Numbered from the stretch's first letter, positions 32,373 through 43,091 are shown. The stretch is DNA of 64,000 nt from Heloderma charlesbogerti (GCA_026122225.1 JANEZZ010002707.1:310001-374000), one strand, 5' to 3'. Numbers and translations: made by a program. Notes: generated by a model from the letters alone, not told the origin.

Positions 32373-32508
32373 AATAACCTTATGAGGTAACTTAAATTGA
32401 GAGATAGTGACTGGCCAAAGATCACCCACTAAGCTTCACGGCTGAGTGGGAATTTCAGCTGAGGCCTACTCAGTCCTAGTCTGATACTCTAACCACTACA
32501 TCACCCAG
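32373..32508 (-). repeat. tRNA-derived SINE fragment
   Basis: On the minus strand it carries TGGTTAGAGTATCAGACTAG (head), then CCCACTCAGCCGTGAAGC and GATCTTTGGCCAGTCAC. Same family as 17275, diverged and lacking the 3' tail. Confidence 0.6.
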
Positions 32509-32700
32509 TAGCATTGGAGGGTTCACTTAAACCCCCATGTGTGTCCTCCACACAAGGAGAAATCCCAAACCAACTTTGGTACATATGTATGGCACCTTCA
32601 AAAGGCCACAAAATGGTCAGCCAGTGGGGGGCATGGTTAGCACATGTATCAGTGGTGGGCTAGTAAACCCTCAACAACCCCCTCACATGTTCATTTAGCA

Positions 32701-33063
32701 CAGGGGTGTTGGACCTCTTTCAGACCAAGGGCCAAATTCAATTTCAGAGAAGCTCTCAGGCTCCCCATTCCAGTGGCAGGTGGGCTGAAGACAAAGGGGG
32801 CGAGGACAAAGGCAAATGGGGTGGGCCCGAAAAACAAAAGAGGTCAGCCTATTGTAGCTTCAAGCTCTTCCTGCCAGTAAATAAGCCCTAGGAGAGGCAT
32901 TTCAACCTTTTAGAGGAGGGAGGGGAGGCTGCACAAAAAACGGGAAAGCAGCAAATGATCCGTGGTTGGGAGAAAGAGGGTGGGGGGTGGGACCAGGGGA
33001 AAGTGGCGCCGCTATCTGGGGAATCCCGGAGGCTGGATTAGGGCCCCTGTGGTTCTACACCTG
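32701..33063 (+). mobile_element. hAT-like non-autonomous element (363 bp)
   Basis: Starts CAGGGGTGTTGGACCTC and ends GTGGTTCTACACCTG. Flanked by ATTTAGCA and ATTCAGCA (7 of 8 identical). The interior words TTTCAGAGAAGCTC and GAGGCATTTCAACCTTTTAGA match the element at 43227. Non-coding. Confidence 0.75.
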
Positions 33064-34602
33064 ATTCAGCAGATGAAGGGGTTTGAGCAAATCCCTTATT
33101 GGTAACAGGGTTTCAGGGTTTACCCCTAATAAACATTCCCCCTCTAGACTTAGGAACAATGCAAACGACTCTCCACATGCAGCCAGATGTGGAACATTTT
33201 CTCAGCTTGCCCTTCAGCATGCATGAGTCACCCCATGTACATTGCTCACTCCCATGCCTGCCCTGCAATTACCTGGCCTGAGAGAAGGTTTAGGTTTTAG
33301 CTTTATGTACTGTACAATACTATGTGTGTCTACTCAGAGAGGTAAGCCCTGTAGTGATTGTAGTAAAAACCACCATGTTATCTTCCTAAGGTACAGACCC
33401 AAACTTTTTACAAGCCCCATTTACTTCACTGGAGCTTACTCCCAGGTAAGTGGGTACAGGATTGCAGCCTTATAAAGTTAGTTTTATATTTCTAAACAGC
33501 GTTTTGAGCATTTCCTAGCAGTATTCATAGAGAGGAAACGTACAGAATGTTGTCAAGGCACAACTGTTAGGGTTGTGTTAAAGAATGTGAGAGCCTGCTG
33601 TGTTAACTGCTTAATAATTACTAAATTTAAAACCAAATTACAAGAAAGAAAACAAAATTAACATTGTCAGGACACAAAGGGCAACTAATAAAAGTAATGA
33701 AGAGGGAGTTTTCAGCCTTTTTTTTTTTACTTTCCTGTGTATTAAGACGTTCACTGTGCTATTTCCATTGTATTTATACACAGCAACCTAGGTTTTGTTA
33801 AGCCCTTCAAGACTTAGCAATTAGCATATTAGGGAAATGATGGTATTGCAACTGAGCAGGGAGTTAAAGTGAAACTGATATAGCATTATAATATATTGTA
33901 CATGAGATGAAGAGAAGGATTTCTATAGTTCATTCAGACACTGAACTGAATGAACTATAGAAATTAAACAACCCTCGCATAATCCTAGAACAGACTATGG
34001 TTTAAACAGCCCTTGCATAACCCACGCTTGTCGGGTTTGCACAACACAACAACCCCCAAGCAGGGGTTGGATATGCAAAGTGAAGCCCATGAGAGACGCG
34101 GACCCAAGACAAACCACACCATGGCATGCAAACCAGGTCACTGCCTCACTCATTAGAATCCATTGGACTGTCCTTGCTTAAAATCCCCTCTTTCTAGGAA
34201 GTCACATCAGTTGTGACCTTTTTTGAGGTGACCCCAATGCTGTGGAACCTTTGCCCTGTTTTGGATATCGTTCAGTAGTCACCATAATCACCACAGGAAA
34301 TAAATCATTTATAGAATAAGTAGGTAAAAAAAAACATCCTGTGTGAAGCAGCTCCAGAAGTGCACACAAAAAAGATTTTATAGTTTTAAAACACATGACA
34401 ATGCAGAAGCAGTGGGGATGTATGGCAAGACAAAGGTTCATACTTGTTAGATTAGATTAGATTAGATTAAGAGTAAATAGGGACCCAGCCCTCTCCATCT
34501 CACAGATTCACTCCCTCATCCTTCTTTACTGGTTCTAATATTCTGTTCCACTAAATCACAGAAAGCCAGTACGTATTTTTATATTATACTATTTTGTTCA
34601 TT
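33064..34602. other. Non-coding sequence with a perfect 19-bp hairpin
   Basis: Contains the perfect inverted repeat at 33919-33964, a weak palindromic MITE near 33405-33470, and a short (TTAGA)n run at 34446-34470. The stretch 33965-34130 (CCCTTGCATAACCCACGC) looks like part of another decayed MITE. No exon recognised. Confidence 0.4.
33919..33964. repeat. Perfect inverted repeat, 19-bp arms, 8-base loop
   Basis: Arms ATTTCTATAGTTCATTCAG (33919-33937) and its exact complement (33946-33964) are separated by ACACTGAA. The transcript would form a stable hairpin. Confidence 0.9.
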
Positions 34603-34941
34603 CGGGGCCGCAGTGGCTTAGTGGTTAAGACGCTGAACTGCAGACTGGAAGGTTGGCAGGTCAGCAGTTCGAGACCCGAGTGCTGCGTGACGGAGTGAGC
34701 TCCCGTCTTCAGTCCCAGCTCCTGCCAACCTAGCGGTTCGAAAGCAAGAAATTGCAAGTAGATAAATAGGTACCTCCTCGGCGGGAAAGGTAACAGCGTT
34801 CCGTGCACCTCGGTGTTCAGTCATGCCAGCCACATGACCACGGAAGTGTCTTCGGACAGCGCTGGCTCTTCGGCTTAGAAATGGGGATGAGCACCGCACC
34901 CTAGAGTCGGACACAACTGGTTGGGGATACCTTTACCTTTT
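34603..34941 (+). repeat. Sauria-type SINE, complete, with 13-bp target duplication
   Basis: The tRNA-like head has A box TGGCTTAGTGG (34614-34624) and B box GTTCGAGACCC (34667-34677). A unique body follows (GTAACAGCGTTCCGTGCACC, ATGACCACGGAAGTGTC). The 3' part reads AGAGTCGGACACAACTGG and the end is (ACCTTT)n. The sequence TATTTTGTTCATT flanks it at 34590-34602 and 34942-34954. The tail matches the BovB terminus AGAGTCGGACACGACTGAAC, as known for Sauria SINEs, which use BovB enzymes. Confidence 0.9.
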
Positions 34942-35377
34942 TATTTTGTTCATTACAATTATCCCTCCCCCATATGTTGTGTAATGTAAATTGATTAGTC
35001 ATGGAAATAGAGGACAGTATGAAAACTTTGAGTAGCAGCACAAAGCAGTGTTGCTTAAATCTTTTTTTAAAATCTTATTATCAATTGTAGTTCATTTTCC
35101 TTGTACATGCCACGAGATTTATCATAGTTTCTTGTCCTACCTGTTCCAGTCCCAGCTCTGACTCCTCTCTTGGTTGCCATCCTTTTTTATCGTTCTGTTC
35201 TCCCACTACTCTCAGAAGAGAGGCCTCCAGAAATGGGAAAACCAAAAGGAATCTGCTGATGATACCCTGAGTAGGAAGTAACACAGCCTCATGAGTGTCC
35301 CTATTGGCCGGAGGACAGAAATGCAGGGCATTTTCTCTCTTAAGAACTTTAAACAGGCAGCCTTTTTGGCCCATAGA

Positions 35378-35608
35378 GAGCCAGTTTGGGGTAGTGGTTA
35401 GAGTGTTGGACTGGGACTCAGGAGAACTGGGTTGTAGTCCCCACTCGGCCATGAAGCTCACTGGATGACTTTGGGCCAGTCACTGACACTCAGCCTAAGC
35501 TACCTCACAGGGTTGTGATGATAAAATGGAAAAGAAGGAGGATCAAGTAAGCTACCTTGAGTTCCTTGCAGGAGGAAAAAAGGCGGGATATTAATGTAAT
35601 AAATAAAT
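35378..35608 (+). repeat. tRNA-derived SINE, full length
   Basis: The head is GGGGTAGTGGTTAGAGTG and the B-box region GGGTTGTAGTCCCC. The body includes ATGAAGCTCACTGGATGAC, GGGCCAGTCACTGACACTC and GGATATTAATGTAATAAATA. It belongs to the 17275 family. Confidence 0.8.
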
Positions 35609-38600
35609 AGCTATGGTTGTCAATCAGCCTATGTGTGGTTCGTAAACAATGTGCTTAACTTGGTCTGGATTCAGTTTTGACAAATAATCAGCTTCTTAAA
35701 GAGTTGTGGTCAGTGTGCCTAACCATGGCTGGAATTCAACATGGACCAACTCAGGGCTGCCCTTGCCGTGCAACAGGGAGTACAGTGCAGTACAGTGAGA
35801 GAGGGGTGTTAGATGAATGGCCTTAAAGATGGTCATAGGCTGGCGCTGGACTGACTGAAAATGAAATTATTGTTTTTTTAATAAGCCCCATGTTTAAGGG
35901 CATGTCTGTAGGATACTTTTGGAAAAGTTAGTAACTGTATTTGGTGCTCTTCAACAGTTGCTTGAAGGGGCTGATGTTGTAAAAGTGCCTCTTATGTTCT
36001 ATTGTCAGCAACAGTCGTACAGTCTCCACCAGCAGCTTTCCAGTTTCTGTACTAAGATATATTTGTGTAAGACTTCCATGTTTCTAGTTACCAGACCTCA
36101 GGGTTTGGCCCAAAGTTTCAGGATTTTAACCTTCTTCTCAGGGTCTTCAGGGGTTGGGGGAGGCATCATGACAACAGAATGAGAAGAATGTTGGAGTATT
36201 ATCCAGATTATCATGGAGTTGGCTTTGGTCTGTCAAGGACACACAAAGCAAGATAAGCCGAGTGTATCGTACCTTTAAAATCTGATTTTCAGGGGTCACA
36301 CAGTGCTTGAAAGGAACATACTTGTGGGTGGGGTGGGGGGAGTAGAACTGAACAACATCAAACTGACAGGGGCTGCTCAACCAATGAGAGAGGCTTGTTT
36401 CCCCACCCCTGTCCAGGCTCCCTCTGCTACTACATTATTATGAATGGAGAGCAACTAATTTTCCCCCATGTGTGTAGATTTCCCTGAAGAAGCCAAAATC
36501 CCGGGTTCTCAAGCGCAGCATCTGAAGGATCCCTCTGAGATCAGCCCCACCCCATGTCCCCCTATTCCAGCAAACTGAATTATTGCTTCCACCCCACCCA
36601 CGCCCTCCTTTCTCCTTCTCTGGGCACTTTCTCCCTGCTTGCAATGACAGGCTCCAGAGACCTCTCCAGAATGGAGAAGCAACTTTACATAACATCAAAG
36701 AAGCAACTTTACTCAATCTCGGAGATGCAATTTAATACAACATTGGAGAAGCAATGCAAACATCAGAGAAGTGCATCATCGTGGAGGCTAATTACTGGCA
36801 AAATGGGAGTGCAGGGCAATTCTGGAAAGGCTCAGTGAGGTCATGGCCAGGTGAAAGACACACCCCTGGGCAGGGCTATCATGAAAAAGTAAATGTGGAG
36901 GATTGGGGCACACAGCACCAGAAGTGTGGCAAACCTGAATGAAAGAAATAAAATGGAGTAAAAGTAGTCTCAGAAAATCCGGCTTCCCCCCCAGAAATCT
37001 TTGGGGTGGCTGCAGATTGGCTACAACGTCATCTGCCGCCAGCAACCTCAAAATGCTCCCAATTTGCAGCAAATCCCTTCTGAGGACAGCCCCCAAGAGT
37101 TAACTCTCCAGCAAGACGCCAGAAGCAAGGGGGCAAGCTATTTTCTTCAGGGCCCTTTCCTAGCTTTTTCTCCCCATTTGAAAGTTTAACATCCCCTCCT
37201 TTCCCAGCATGTTGTTTCAGTCATAAGAGACTGAAAGGTCCCAATGAATACTCTCTCTTTCTGCTCCTGGTTACATAAGAATACAAACATCATACAAGAG
37301 CACTGGGATCATGTGGGACCCGGCTAGCCTCTTATGGCTGCAAACCAGTTCCTATGCACACCTACTTGGGAATCAGTTCCATGAAACGCAGTGGGACCAT
37401 TCCGCTCTGCAAATAAAAACGCACCGGATCAGGCTGAACTTTACCAGGACCATTATGGGACGGAGCTATGAAGGGGTGACACAACCACATTGTTCTCATA
37501 ATGTACGAATCGGGTTTTATTCAGAAACTTGATCGCACATCTTTATTTTGTCTCCCATGGCAACCTTCATGTCCAGGAATAAAATAGTATGGCTTATGAA
37601 TCCCCAATCTAATGGTTCAGTTCTTTCCTCCTTACTGGCTGTGCTGTTATTAGTCCATAACAATGAGATGATGAAAGAAAATTTGTTCTTTCCTGCCTTC
37701 CCCCTCTTCATTTTTTCCCATGAGCTGTTCAGTTCTCAGTTCTGCCTAGGAAGCTCCCTCAAACCAGGATGTCTAATACAAAATATTATCAAAATGTTCT
37801 CTCAGTGGGAGCCTTATTTCCATGTATTAACAGCTCTTTTGGGATTTGTATCCAGGAACTGCACTGGGGGGGGGGGGAATCTAGCAACCCTCCTCTTTCA
37901 TTACTGAAAAGACAGCAAAAGTAGCGGGAAGCACTTTCTGGTGGAAATCATTATTATTATTATTATTATTATTAAAAATATTTCTCGGCTGCATTTCAAG
38001 GCAGGAAGAAAGACCTAATGCCATAGTTTTGACTGGTGTGTTCCACAAATAAACACTCAGCCTTTACTTGTGCGAATAGTGCAGAGCTTGTCCATTGGTT
38101 CCCCTTAGGCTGCAGAATCAACCAAACTTAATTAGCTAAGTTTTTGCCCAGGACAATTTATATTGGACACAGGATGTCAGAGTAAAGTAGCAGCATCAGT
38201 TACTGCTTGGTCAGTGTGTTTGTGCCAATTGTTCTTTTGCCAAAATCTGCAACAGATTTGGAAGCTAAGTAGGAAAAGAGTTTGTTTTTTAAATAGGCAT
38301 GGATATATAGATTAGCAAACACTTTTCAAAATGCGTAGGCGTTTTGATGGATGAAGACTGCAAGGTTTGTCATTTGAGTTCATTGGAATCCAGATTTGTA
38401 TACTGGGTTTCATTCAACATTCCATGAATTCTTAACATTCAGAATAGGAATATTGTACATTTTTATTCAAACATTAGGTTGTTTGACATTAGGTAGTAAA
38501 AGAGTCAGGATCCTTAACAACAAAACATTAACAACAGAAATTAATGAAAAGATTAAACATAAACCAGTTCCAGAATCTAAAATTTGTCCAGTCTTGAAAA

Positions 38601-38683
38601 TCTAGAGTACTGTGTTGCTATTGTTCATTTGCAAATGGAAATGGAAATGATATATTTGCTCAAGTTAGTATCTATGATAGTCT
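35609..38683. other. No recognised gene; one minisatellite
   Basis: Contains the 24-bp minisatellite at 36673-36780, a palindromic MITE remnant near 37345-37415, a G run at 37867-37877 and an (ATT)n tract at 37951-37975. It could hold untranslated 5' exons of KBTBD12, but none can be demonstrated. Confidence 0.35.
36673..36780 (+). repeat. Degenerate minisatellite, about 24-bp unit
   Basis: Successive units start at 36673, 36697, 36721, 36745 and 36765 (GGAGAAGCAACTTTACATAA, then AAAGAAGCAACTTTACTCAA, GGAGATGCAATTTAATACAA, GGAGAAGCAATGCAAACATC, AGAGAAGTGCATCATC). The last two units are shortened to 20 and 16 bp. Confidence 0.7.
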
Positions 38684-38693
38684 ATGGGTTGTA

Positions 38694-38915
38694 GTGCGAA
38701 GAGAAAACTCTCCGGAAAAGACCCTGATGCTGGGAAAGACTGAAGGCAAAAGGAGAAGGGGACGGCAGAGGATGAGATGGCTAGATAGCATCACTGATGC
38801 AATGAATATGGACTTGAGCACGCTCCGGGAGAGAGCGCAGGACAGGAAGGCCTGGCGTGCTATGGTCCATGGGGTCACGAAGAGTCGGACACGACTGAAC
38901 GACTGAACAACAACA
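38694..38915 (+). mobile_element. BovB 3'-end mini-copy (222 bp) with 10-bp target duplication
   Basis: Encodes only the last about 70 residues of BovB (MRRENSPEKTLMLGK to TKSRTRLND) and the (CAA)n tail. ATGGGTTGTA flanks it at 38684-38693 and 38916-38925. It is therefore a genuine truncated retroposition event, landing at the edge of the palindromic element that follows. Confidence 0.88.
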
Positions 38916-38917
38916 AT

Positions 38918-38999
38918 GGGTTGTATCCAATGTTAATCCTACTTAGAGCAAGCCCATTAAAATGAATGGGATTCAAGTTAGACTAACATTGGATACAAC
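38918..38999. mobile_element. Palindromic MITE (about 82 bp)
   Basis: GGGTTGTATCCAATGTTA at the left is the exact complement of TAACATTGGATACAACCC at the right. The centre is GCCCATTAAAATGAATGGG. A half copy lies near 48627 (GGTTGTATCCAATATTATTCC). It ends about 112 bp upstream of the KBTBD12 start-exon acceptor. Confidence 0.75.
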
Positions 39000-39111
39000 C
39001 CTTATAGTCCACCCTCTCAAAATATTTACTGCCTTTAGACTCTTACACTAACATTTTATTGTCAGAAGATTTGTTCACATAGGCTAATTATGTTCCTTCT
39101 TTTCCCTCTAG

Positions 39112-39220
39112 GAACATGACAATGAAGGAAATTCACTCCGAGAGCCTTTGGACATGCAGATAGTCATTTTAAAACTCAGCACAGGAGAACATTTTAAAAT
39201 AACAAGGCAAAGATTTTACC
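39112..39220 (+). other. KBTBD12: KBTBD12 5' UTR part of the start-codon exon
   Basis: A pyrimidine-rich tract (TTCCTTCTTTTCCCTCTAG) ends in an AG acceptor at 39110-39111, so exon sequence begins at 39112 and the 5' UTR must be spliced from an upstream exon. It contains one upstream ORF. The acceptor is predicted by eye and has no transcript support. Confidence 0.65.
39116..39163 (+). promoter_or_regulatory. Upstream ORF, 15 codons plus stop, in the KBTBD12 leader
   Basis: ATG at 39116 runs to TAG at 39161-39163 and ends 57 bases before the main start. A second in-frame ATG lies at 39122. The first ATG has a weak context (C at -3), while the main start has ACCATGG. It might modulate translation, which is inference only. 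Confidence 0.5.
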
Positions 39221-40290
39221 ATGGATTACAAGTCTGAGAGCAAAAGGAAGCAGCAGCATAGCTTGAATTTGCTGGATCAAATAAAAAGTATGAAAAATTT
39301 AACGGAAATGATCGATGTGGTTTTAGTTGCGGAAGGTGAAAAGTTCCCTTGCCACAAATTGATGTTAGCTGCTTTCAGCCCCTATTTCAAAGCAATGTTC
39401 ACCTGCGGCTTGATTGAGTGCACACGGAAAGAAGTGGCGCTCCATGACATGTCGGCAGAAAGCGTGTCCATACTTTTGCACTACATGTACACTGCTGAGC
39501 TGCACCTCACAAACTGCAACGTGCAGAGTGTGGCCATCGCTGCATTCTTCATGCAGATGGAAGATGTTTTTAGCATCTGTCAGTCATACATGATGGACCA
39601 CATGGATGCTTCCAACTGTGTGGGGATTTATTACTTTGCAAAGCACATTGGGGCTGAAGAGTTGTCTGATCAAGCCAGGAAGTATTTGTATCAGCATTTT
39701 GCAGAGGCGAGTCTGCATGAAGAAATACTAGACATTGAAGCGCAGCAGTTGCTCGGTCTGATCAGATCGGATGATCTGAATGTGTCCAGAGAAGAGAGCA
39801 TTTTAGACTTGGTCCTCAGATGGGTTAACCACAGCAGGAAACTGCGTGCAGATCACCTCACTGAGCTCTTGAAGCAAGTAAGGCTAGCACTTGTAAGCCC
39901 TTCGTTTCTAGTCGAAGCTCGGAAACGGAACACAGTGCTGCTGAGTAATTCACAGTGCAGCGACATGATTGAGGGAGCACTGGAAACGATCAAGAAATGC
40001 AACCGACCTTCACTCAGCCTCCGCTATGGCATGGAGACCACTACCCTTCTGCTTTGTATTGGCAATAACTCACAGGGCATCAGATCGAGGCATGGTAACT
40101 ATGCTGATGCCAGCTTCTGTTATGCTCCTGCAACACAAAAGATGTACTTCATTTCCTCTCCAAAATATGGAGAAGGCCTGGGATGTGTATGCACCGGTGT
40201 GGTTAACGAGAACAATGATATCATTGTGGCAGGGGAGGCAAGTGCTGCCAAAATGTCTAGACAAAAGACCAGGAATATTGAAATTTATAG
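39221..40290 (+). CDS. KBTBD12: KBTBD12 coding exon 1: BTB, BACK and start of Kelch region
   Basis: Encodes residues 1 to 356 plus two bases of codon 357. The start has an optimal context (ACCATGG). The BTB domain spans about 20-125, with FPCHKLMLAAFSPYFKAMF near 42-60. The BACK domain spans about 130-240 (NCVGIYYFAKHIGAEELSD, then SREESILDLVLRWVNH). After residue 268 a Kelch-like region begins (LRYGMETTTLLLCIGNN). The order and many words match vertebrate KBTBD12 as I remember it. BTB-BACK-Kelch proteins usually dimerise, bind cullin-3 through BTB/BACK and select ubiquitylation substrates through the Kelch propeller; for KBTBD12 itself the substrate is not known to me. The donor is AG|GTTTGTATCC, so the frame continuing to a stop at 40312 is intronic read-through. 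Confidence 0.93.
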
Positions 40291-40424
40291 GTTTGTATCC
40301 GCTCTAGCATGAAGAAACTAAATACAACTACAGCCCCCTTTAACCCTTCAAGTTGCAATATGTACTTAGAAGGAAAGGTTTAAGTGCAACTTCCCTATAA
40401 TTATTTCATGCTCTTCCTCTAGCC

Positions 40425-40823
40425 AAAGTGTAGGGAACCTCAGGCCCAGGGGCTTAATCTGGCCCTCCTGTGGTCCTAGCCTGGCCCTCCAGGACTCCCA
40501 AGAGGAACCAGAGTTCCCCAGATGAACCCAAGGGCCAAATCCAGCCCTCCTGTGGTCCTAATCTGGCCCTACGGGGTTCCCCAGGTGGCACTTCCCCATT
40601 CCCCTGACCCTACCCCTTTCCCCCAACCACTTATAATTTGGCTATAATGGGGAAAAACCAGTTATAGTTTTTCCCCATTAGCAATAACAGCTTTAAGCTA
40701 CACTATGCTGGCATCTTTTATATCTTTGGCCCCAACCCTTTTGCCTTTGGCCCCACTCACCACTTTGAAGTGGCCCCCGAGAGCGTCTCCAAAACTGAAT
40801 TCTGAAAGAGGTTCCCCACCCTG
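40425..40823 (-). mobile_element. hAT-like non-autonomous element (399 bp)
   Basis: Flanked by CTCTAGCC (40417-40424) and CTCTGGCC (40824-40831), 7 of 8 identical. The ends are GTAGGGAACCTCAGGCCC and GAAAGAGGTTCCCCACCCTG. The family matches 3700, 32701 and 43227. It lies 135 bp beyond exon 1. Confidence 0.75.
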
Positions 40824-41568
40824 CTCTGGCCTTACAATGTTCTCCCTACTTTCAAAGTTTGGCAACTCAACAGCCTGTGCATTTCTTGATAAAAAGCAGG
40901 CAAATGTAAATGAATTCATGCGTTATTTTGGACATCTACAATTCTACCTTCAACTTTTTGCGATAGTCATGTCATGTGTAGGAAATTGACAACAACACCT
41001 CATTGCCAAGGCCAGTGTATTCATTATGCTATTACAAAATATTTTTTGTTACTTGAATTACCAGCTGCATGGCTTCACCTATACTCAGAGGACTTTTATA
41101 GAGGTCCCCTTGATTTCTGCAGTATATTTAGCAGAACATATACAATATGCATAAAAATAGGAAGTGGAGTTTCTTCAGGTTGTGGACTAAATCATTATTT
41201 CTTAGCCCATTCATTTCATTGATAACACATTGGGTAGGGCTATAGTGCCCTCTATGTGCCACATATAATTCCATAGGCTACTAGTTTTTCCCTTCTGCAA
41301 TTGTTCTGTCCTTGTTCAGTCACAGCCATGCAAAATGTATCCTTTCCCTGCTTGTATCCTTTTTGTTCACTGTTGCTACTACAAAAATCCTCCTCACACT
41401 GTTTTTATTCAGTCTTCAGGGAAACTAAGACTGCCATCCTGAGGGTAAATCCCATTGGAAGCAAGGGGAATTCCTTTTAAGTAATCCTGGTTAGGATTGG
41501 GCTATAAGCGTATGTATACACACTGCTCAGTCAGTTTTTGCCTGTTCAAAGAAAAACTCCCTACATAC

Positions 41569-41705
41569 CAGCCTTCCTCAACCAGTGTCCTCCAGATGTT
41601 TTTAGATTATAACTCCCAGCATTCCTGACCATTGGCCATGTTGGTTTGAGCTGAAGGGAACTGAAGTCCAAAAATCTGGAGGGCACCAGGTTGGGGAAGG
41701 CTGGA
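41569..41705. mobile_element. Short palindromic MITE
   Basis: CCAGCCTTCCTCAACC at the left pairs with GGTTGGGGAAGGCTGG at the right. The interior includes CCAGATGTTTTTAGATTATA and its decayed complement GAAGTCCAAAAATCTGG. Related copies lie at 47582 and, truncated, at the window end. Confidence 0.75.
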
Positions 41706-41818
41706 ATAGACAGGATTTTTCTGCAGAAAATGTCCCATTCTACTGATGTCACTACAGCATTCTAATGATGGGTATGTTATCCCCATCATTAGGGTATGTT
41801 CTTAGCTGTCCCTCAAGG

Positions 41819-41947
41819 CAGGGGTGGGCAGAAGTTAGATCTCCAGATCTTTTGGACTTCAACCCCCAGAAGCCCCTGCCAGCATAGTCAAGGATGCTAG
41901 GAGTTGAAGTCCAAAACATCTGGAGATCTACTTTCTGCCCACTTCTG
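41819..41947. mobile_element. Short hAT-type MITE (129 bp)
   Basis: Starts CAGGGGTGGGCAGAAG and ends CTTTCTGCCCACTTCTG. Octamers CCTCAAGG and CTTCAAGG flank it (7 of 8). The interior is near-palindromic around CCAGATCTTTTGGACTTCAA. Confidence 0.78.
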
Positions 41948-41980
41948 CTTCAAGGTATTTGGAGGTACCTTGTCCTTGTT

Positions 41981-42212
41981 TGTTTATTTAATTATTTATT
42001 GCATTTATATCCTGCCTTCTTTCCTCTTGCAAGGAACACAAGGCAGCTTACATTATCCTCCTCCTCTCCATTTTATCCTCACAACAACAACCCTGTGAGG
42101 TAGGTTGGGCTGAGAGTCTGTGACTGGCCCAAAGTCACCCAGTGAGCTTCCATGGCCAAGTGGGGACTAGAACCCAGATCTCCCAGCTCCCAGTCCATCA
42201 CTCTCACCACTG
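41981..42212 (-). repeat. tRNA-derived SINE
   Basis: On the minus strand it shows GGTGAGAGTGATGGACTGGG (head), B-box-like GGTTCTAGTCCCC, CTGGGCCAGTCACAGACTC and GAGGATAAAATGGAGAGGAG. It ends in AT-rich (AATAA)n. Nearly identical to the copy at 2870 over most of its length. Confidence 0.8.
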
Positions 42213-42384
42213 TTTATCTCCCATCTTGGCTTTCTACTTTGTTCTGAAGGGATTCACCATAAATAAGCTAATGCTGGTAAAGAACTATTAGGTGAGGAAG
42301 TGTAATCATGTACTTTAAATTTAGCACTAGTAAGCCCAAGGAAAGGAAAAGGCAGGCAGAGGTAAGTTGCTATGGAACCTGGGC

Positions 42385-42505
42385 AGAAAGGTGCTATGGC
42401 CCTCATGTCCTGCTTGTGGGCTTCCCATGGGCATCTAGTTGGCCATTGTGGGAACAGACTGCTGGACTAGATGGGCCTTTAGTCTGTTCCAGCGGGGGTG
42501 TTCTT
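42385..42505 (+). repeat. LINE 3'-end fragment (same family as 4490)
   Basis: Contains CATGTCCTGCTTGTGGGC, GTTGGCCATTGTGGGAAC and CTGGACTAGATGGGCC. CR1-like by memory of reptile repeats; no coding part. Confidence 0.5.
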
Positions 42506-42820
42506 ATTTTCGAAATCCACAGTTACCTTTTTTAAAAAGGGAAAGTTATTAACTTCTTATCCTGTTTCCTGTTTATGTCTGACTTTCTCTAGAAACACAG
42601 CACAGACACCTTAGTTATCCAGCCCCCAAAATATTATGTAATAATTTCAAGGTAAAAGTCTGTGAATCTATACAATTTGTTGAAAATAAAACTCCCCTTT
42701 GACCCATTTTGACATTACTGGAAGAATAAAAATGACATGCGAGGAGAGGTACAAATTACGTACAAATGTATATGAATTCCTCTGTGGCCATGGCAATTCT
42801 AATATTAGGCTTTCTTGCAG

Positions 42821-43091
42821 GTACAACAATCGGGGAAATCAGTTTTGGCGAAGTTTATGTACGGCTCAGTTTCGTGAGCTCTATGCTCTAGGCACCATCC
42901 ATAGTGACCTGTATATCATAGGAGGTCAAATGAAACTGAAAAACCAATACCACATCACAAACATTGTGGAGAAGTACTCCATGGAGCAAGATAACTGGAG
43001 AAACCTGGCTCCTCTCCCGGTGCCGCTAGCCTGCCATGCTGTGGTGACCCTGAAAAACAGGCTGTATGTAATGGGAGGTTGGACACCACAG
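42821..43091 (+). CDS. KBTBD12: KBTBD12 coding exon 2: Kelch blades
   Basis: Preceded by TTTCTTGCAG and followed by CAG|GTGAGG, both good splice sites. It completes codon 357 (Arg) and adds 90 codons. Kelch signatures are visible: a Gly-Gly pair in LYIIGGQMK, then NIVEKYSMEQDNW (the Tyr..Trp spacing of a blade), and a second pair in LYVMGGWTPQ. Phase 2 in, phase 0 out. The frame running on to 43385 beyond the donor enters a hAT element and is not coding. Confidence 0.93.

Larger units (their letters stand above)
40291..42820 (+). other. KBTBD12: KBTBD12 intron 1 (2530 bp)
   Basis: Runs from GT at 40291 to AG at 42819-42820. It contains hAT-like elements at 40425-40823, 41569-41705 and 41819-41947, a minus-strand SINE at 41981-42212 and a LINE-tail fragment at 42385-42505. 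The remaining sequence shows nothing recognisable. Confidence 0.85.

Noticed and set aside
34614..34677. A tRNA gene
   Set aside because: A and B boxes are the head of a Sauria SINE with flanking duplications, not a foldable mature tRNA.
39221..40312. A 363-residue protein ending at the stop after exon 1
   Set aside because: The last seven codons follow a donor-like GTTTGT, and the Kelch sequence continues in the correct phase at 42821, so this is intron read-through.
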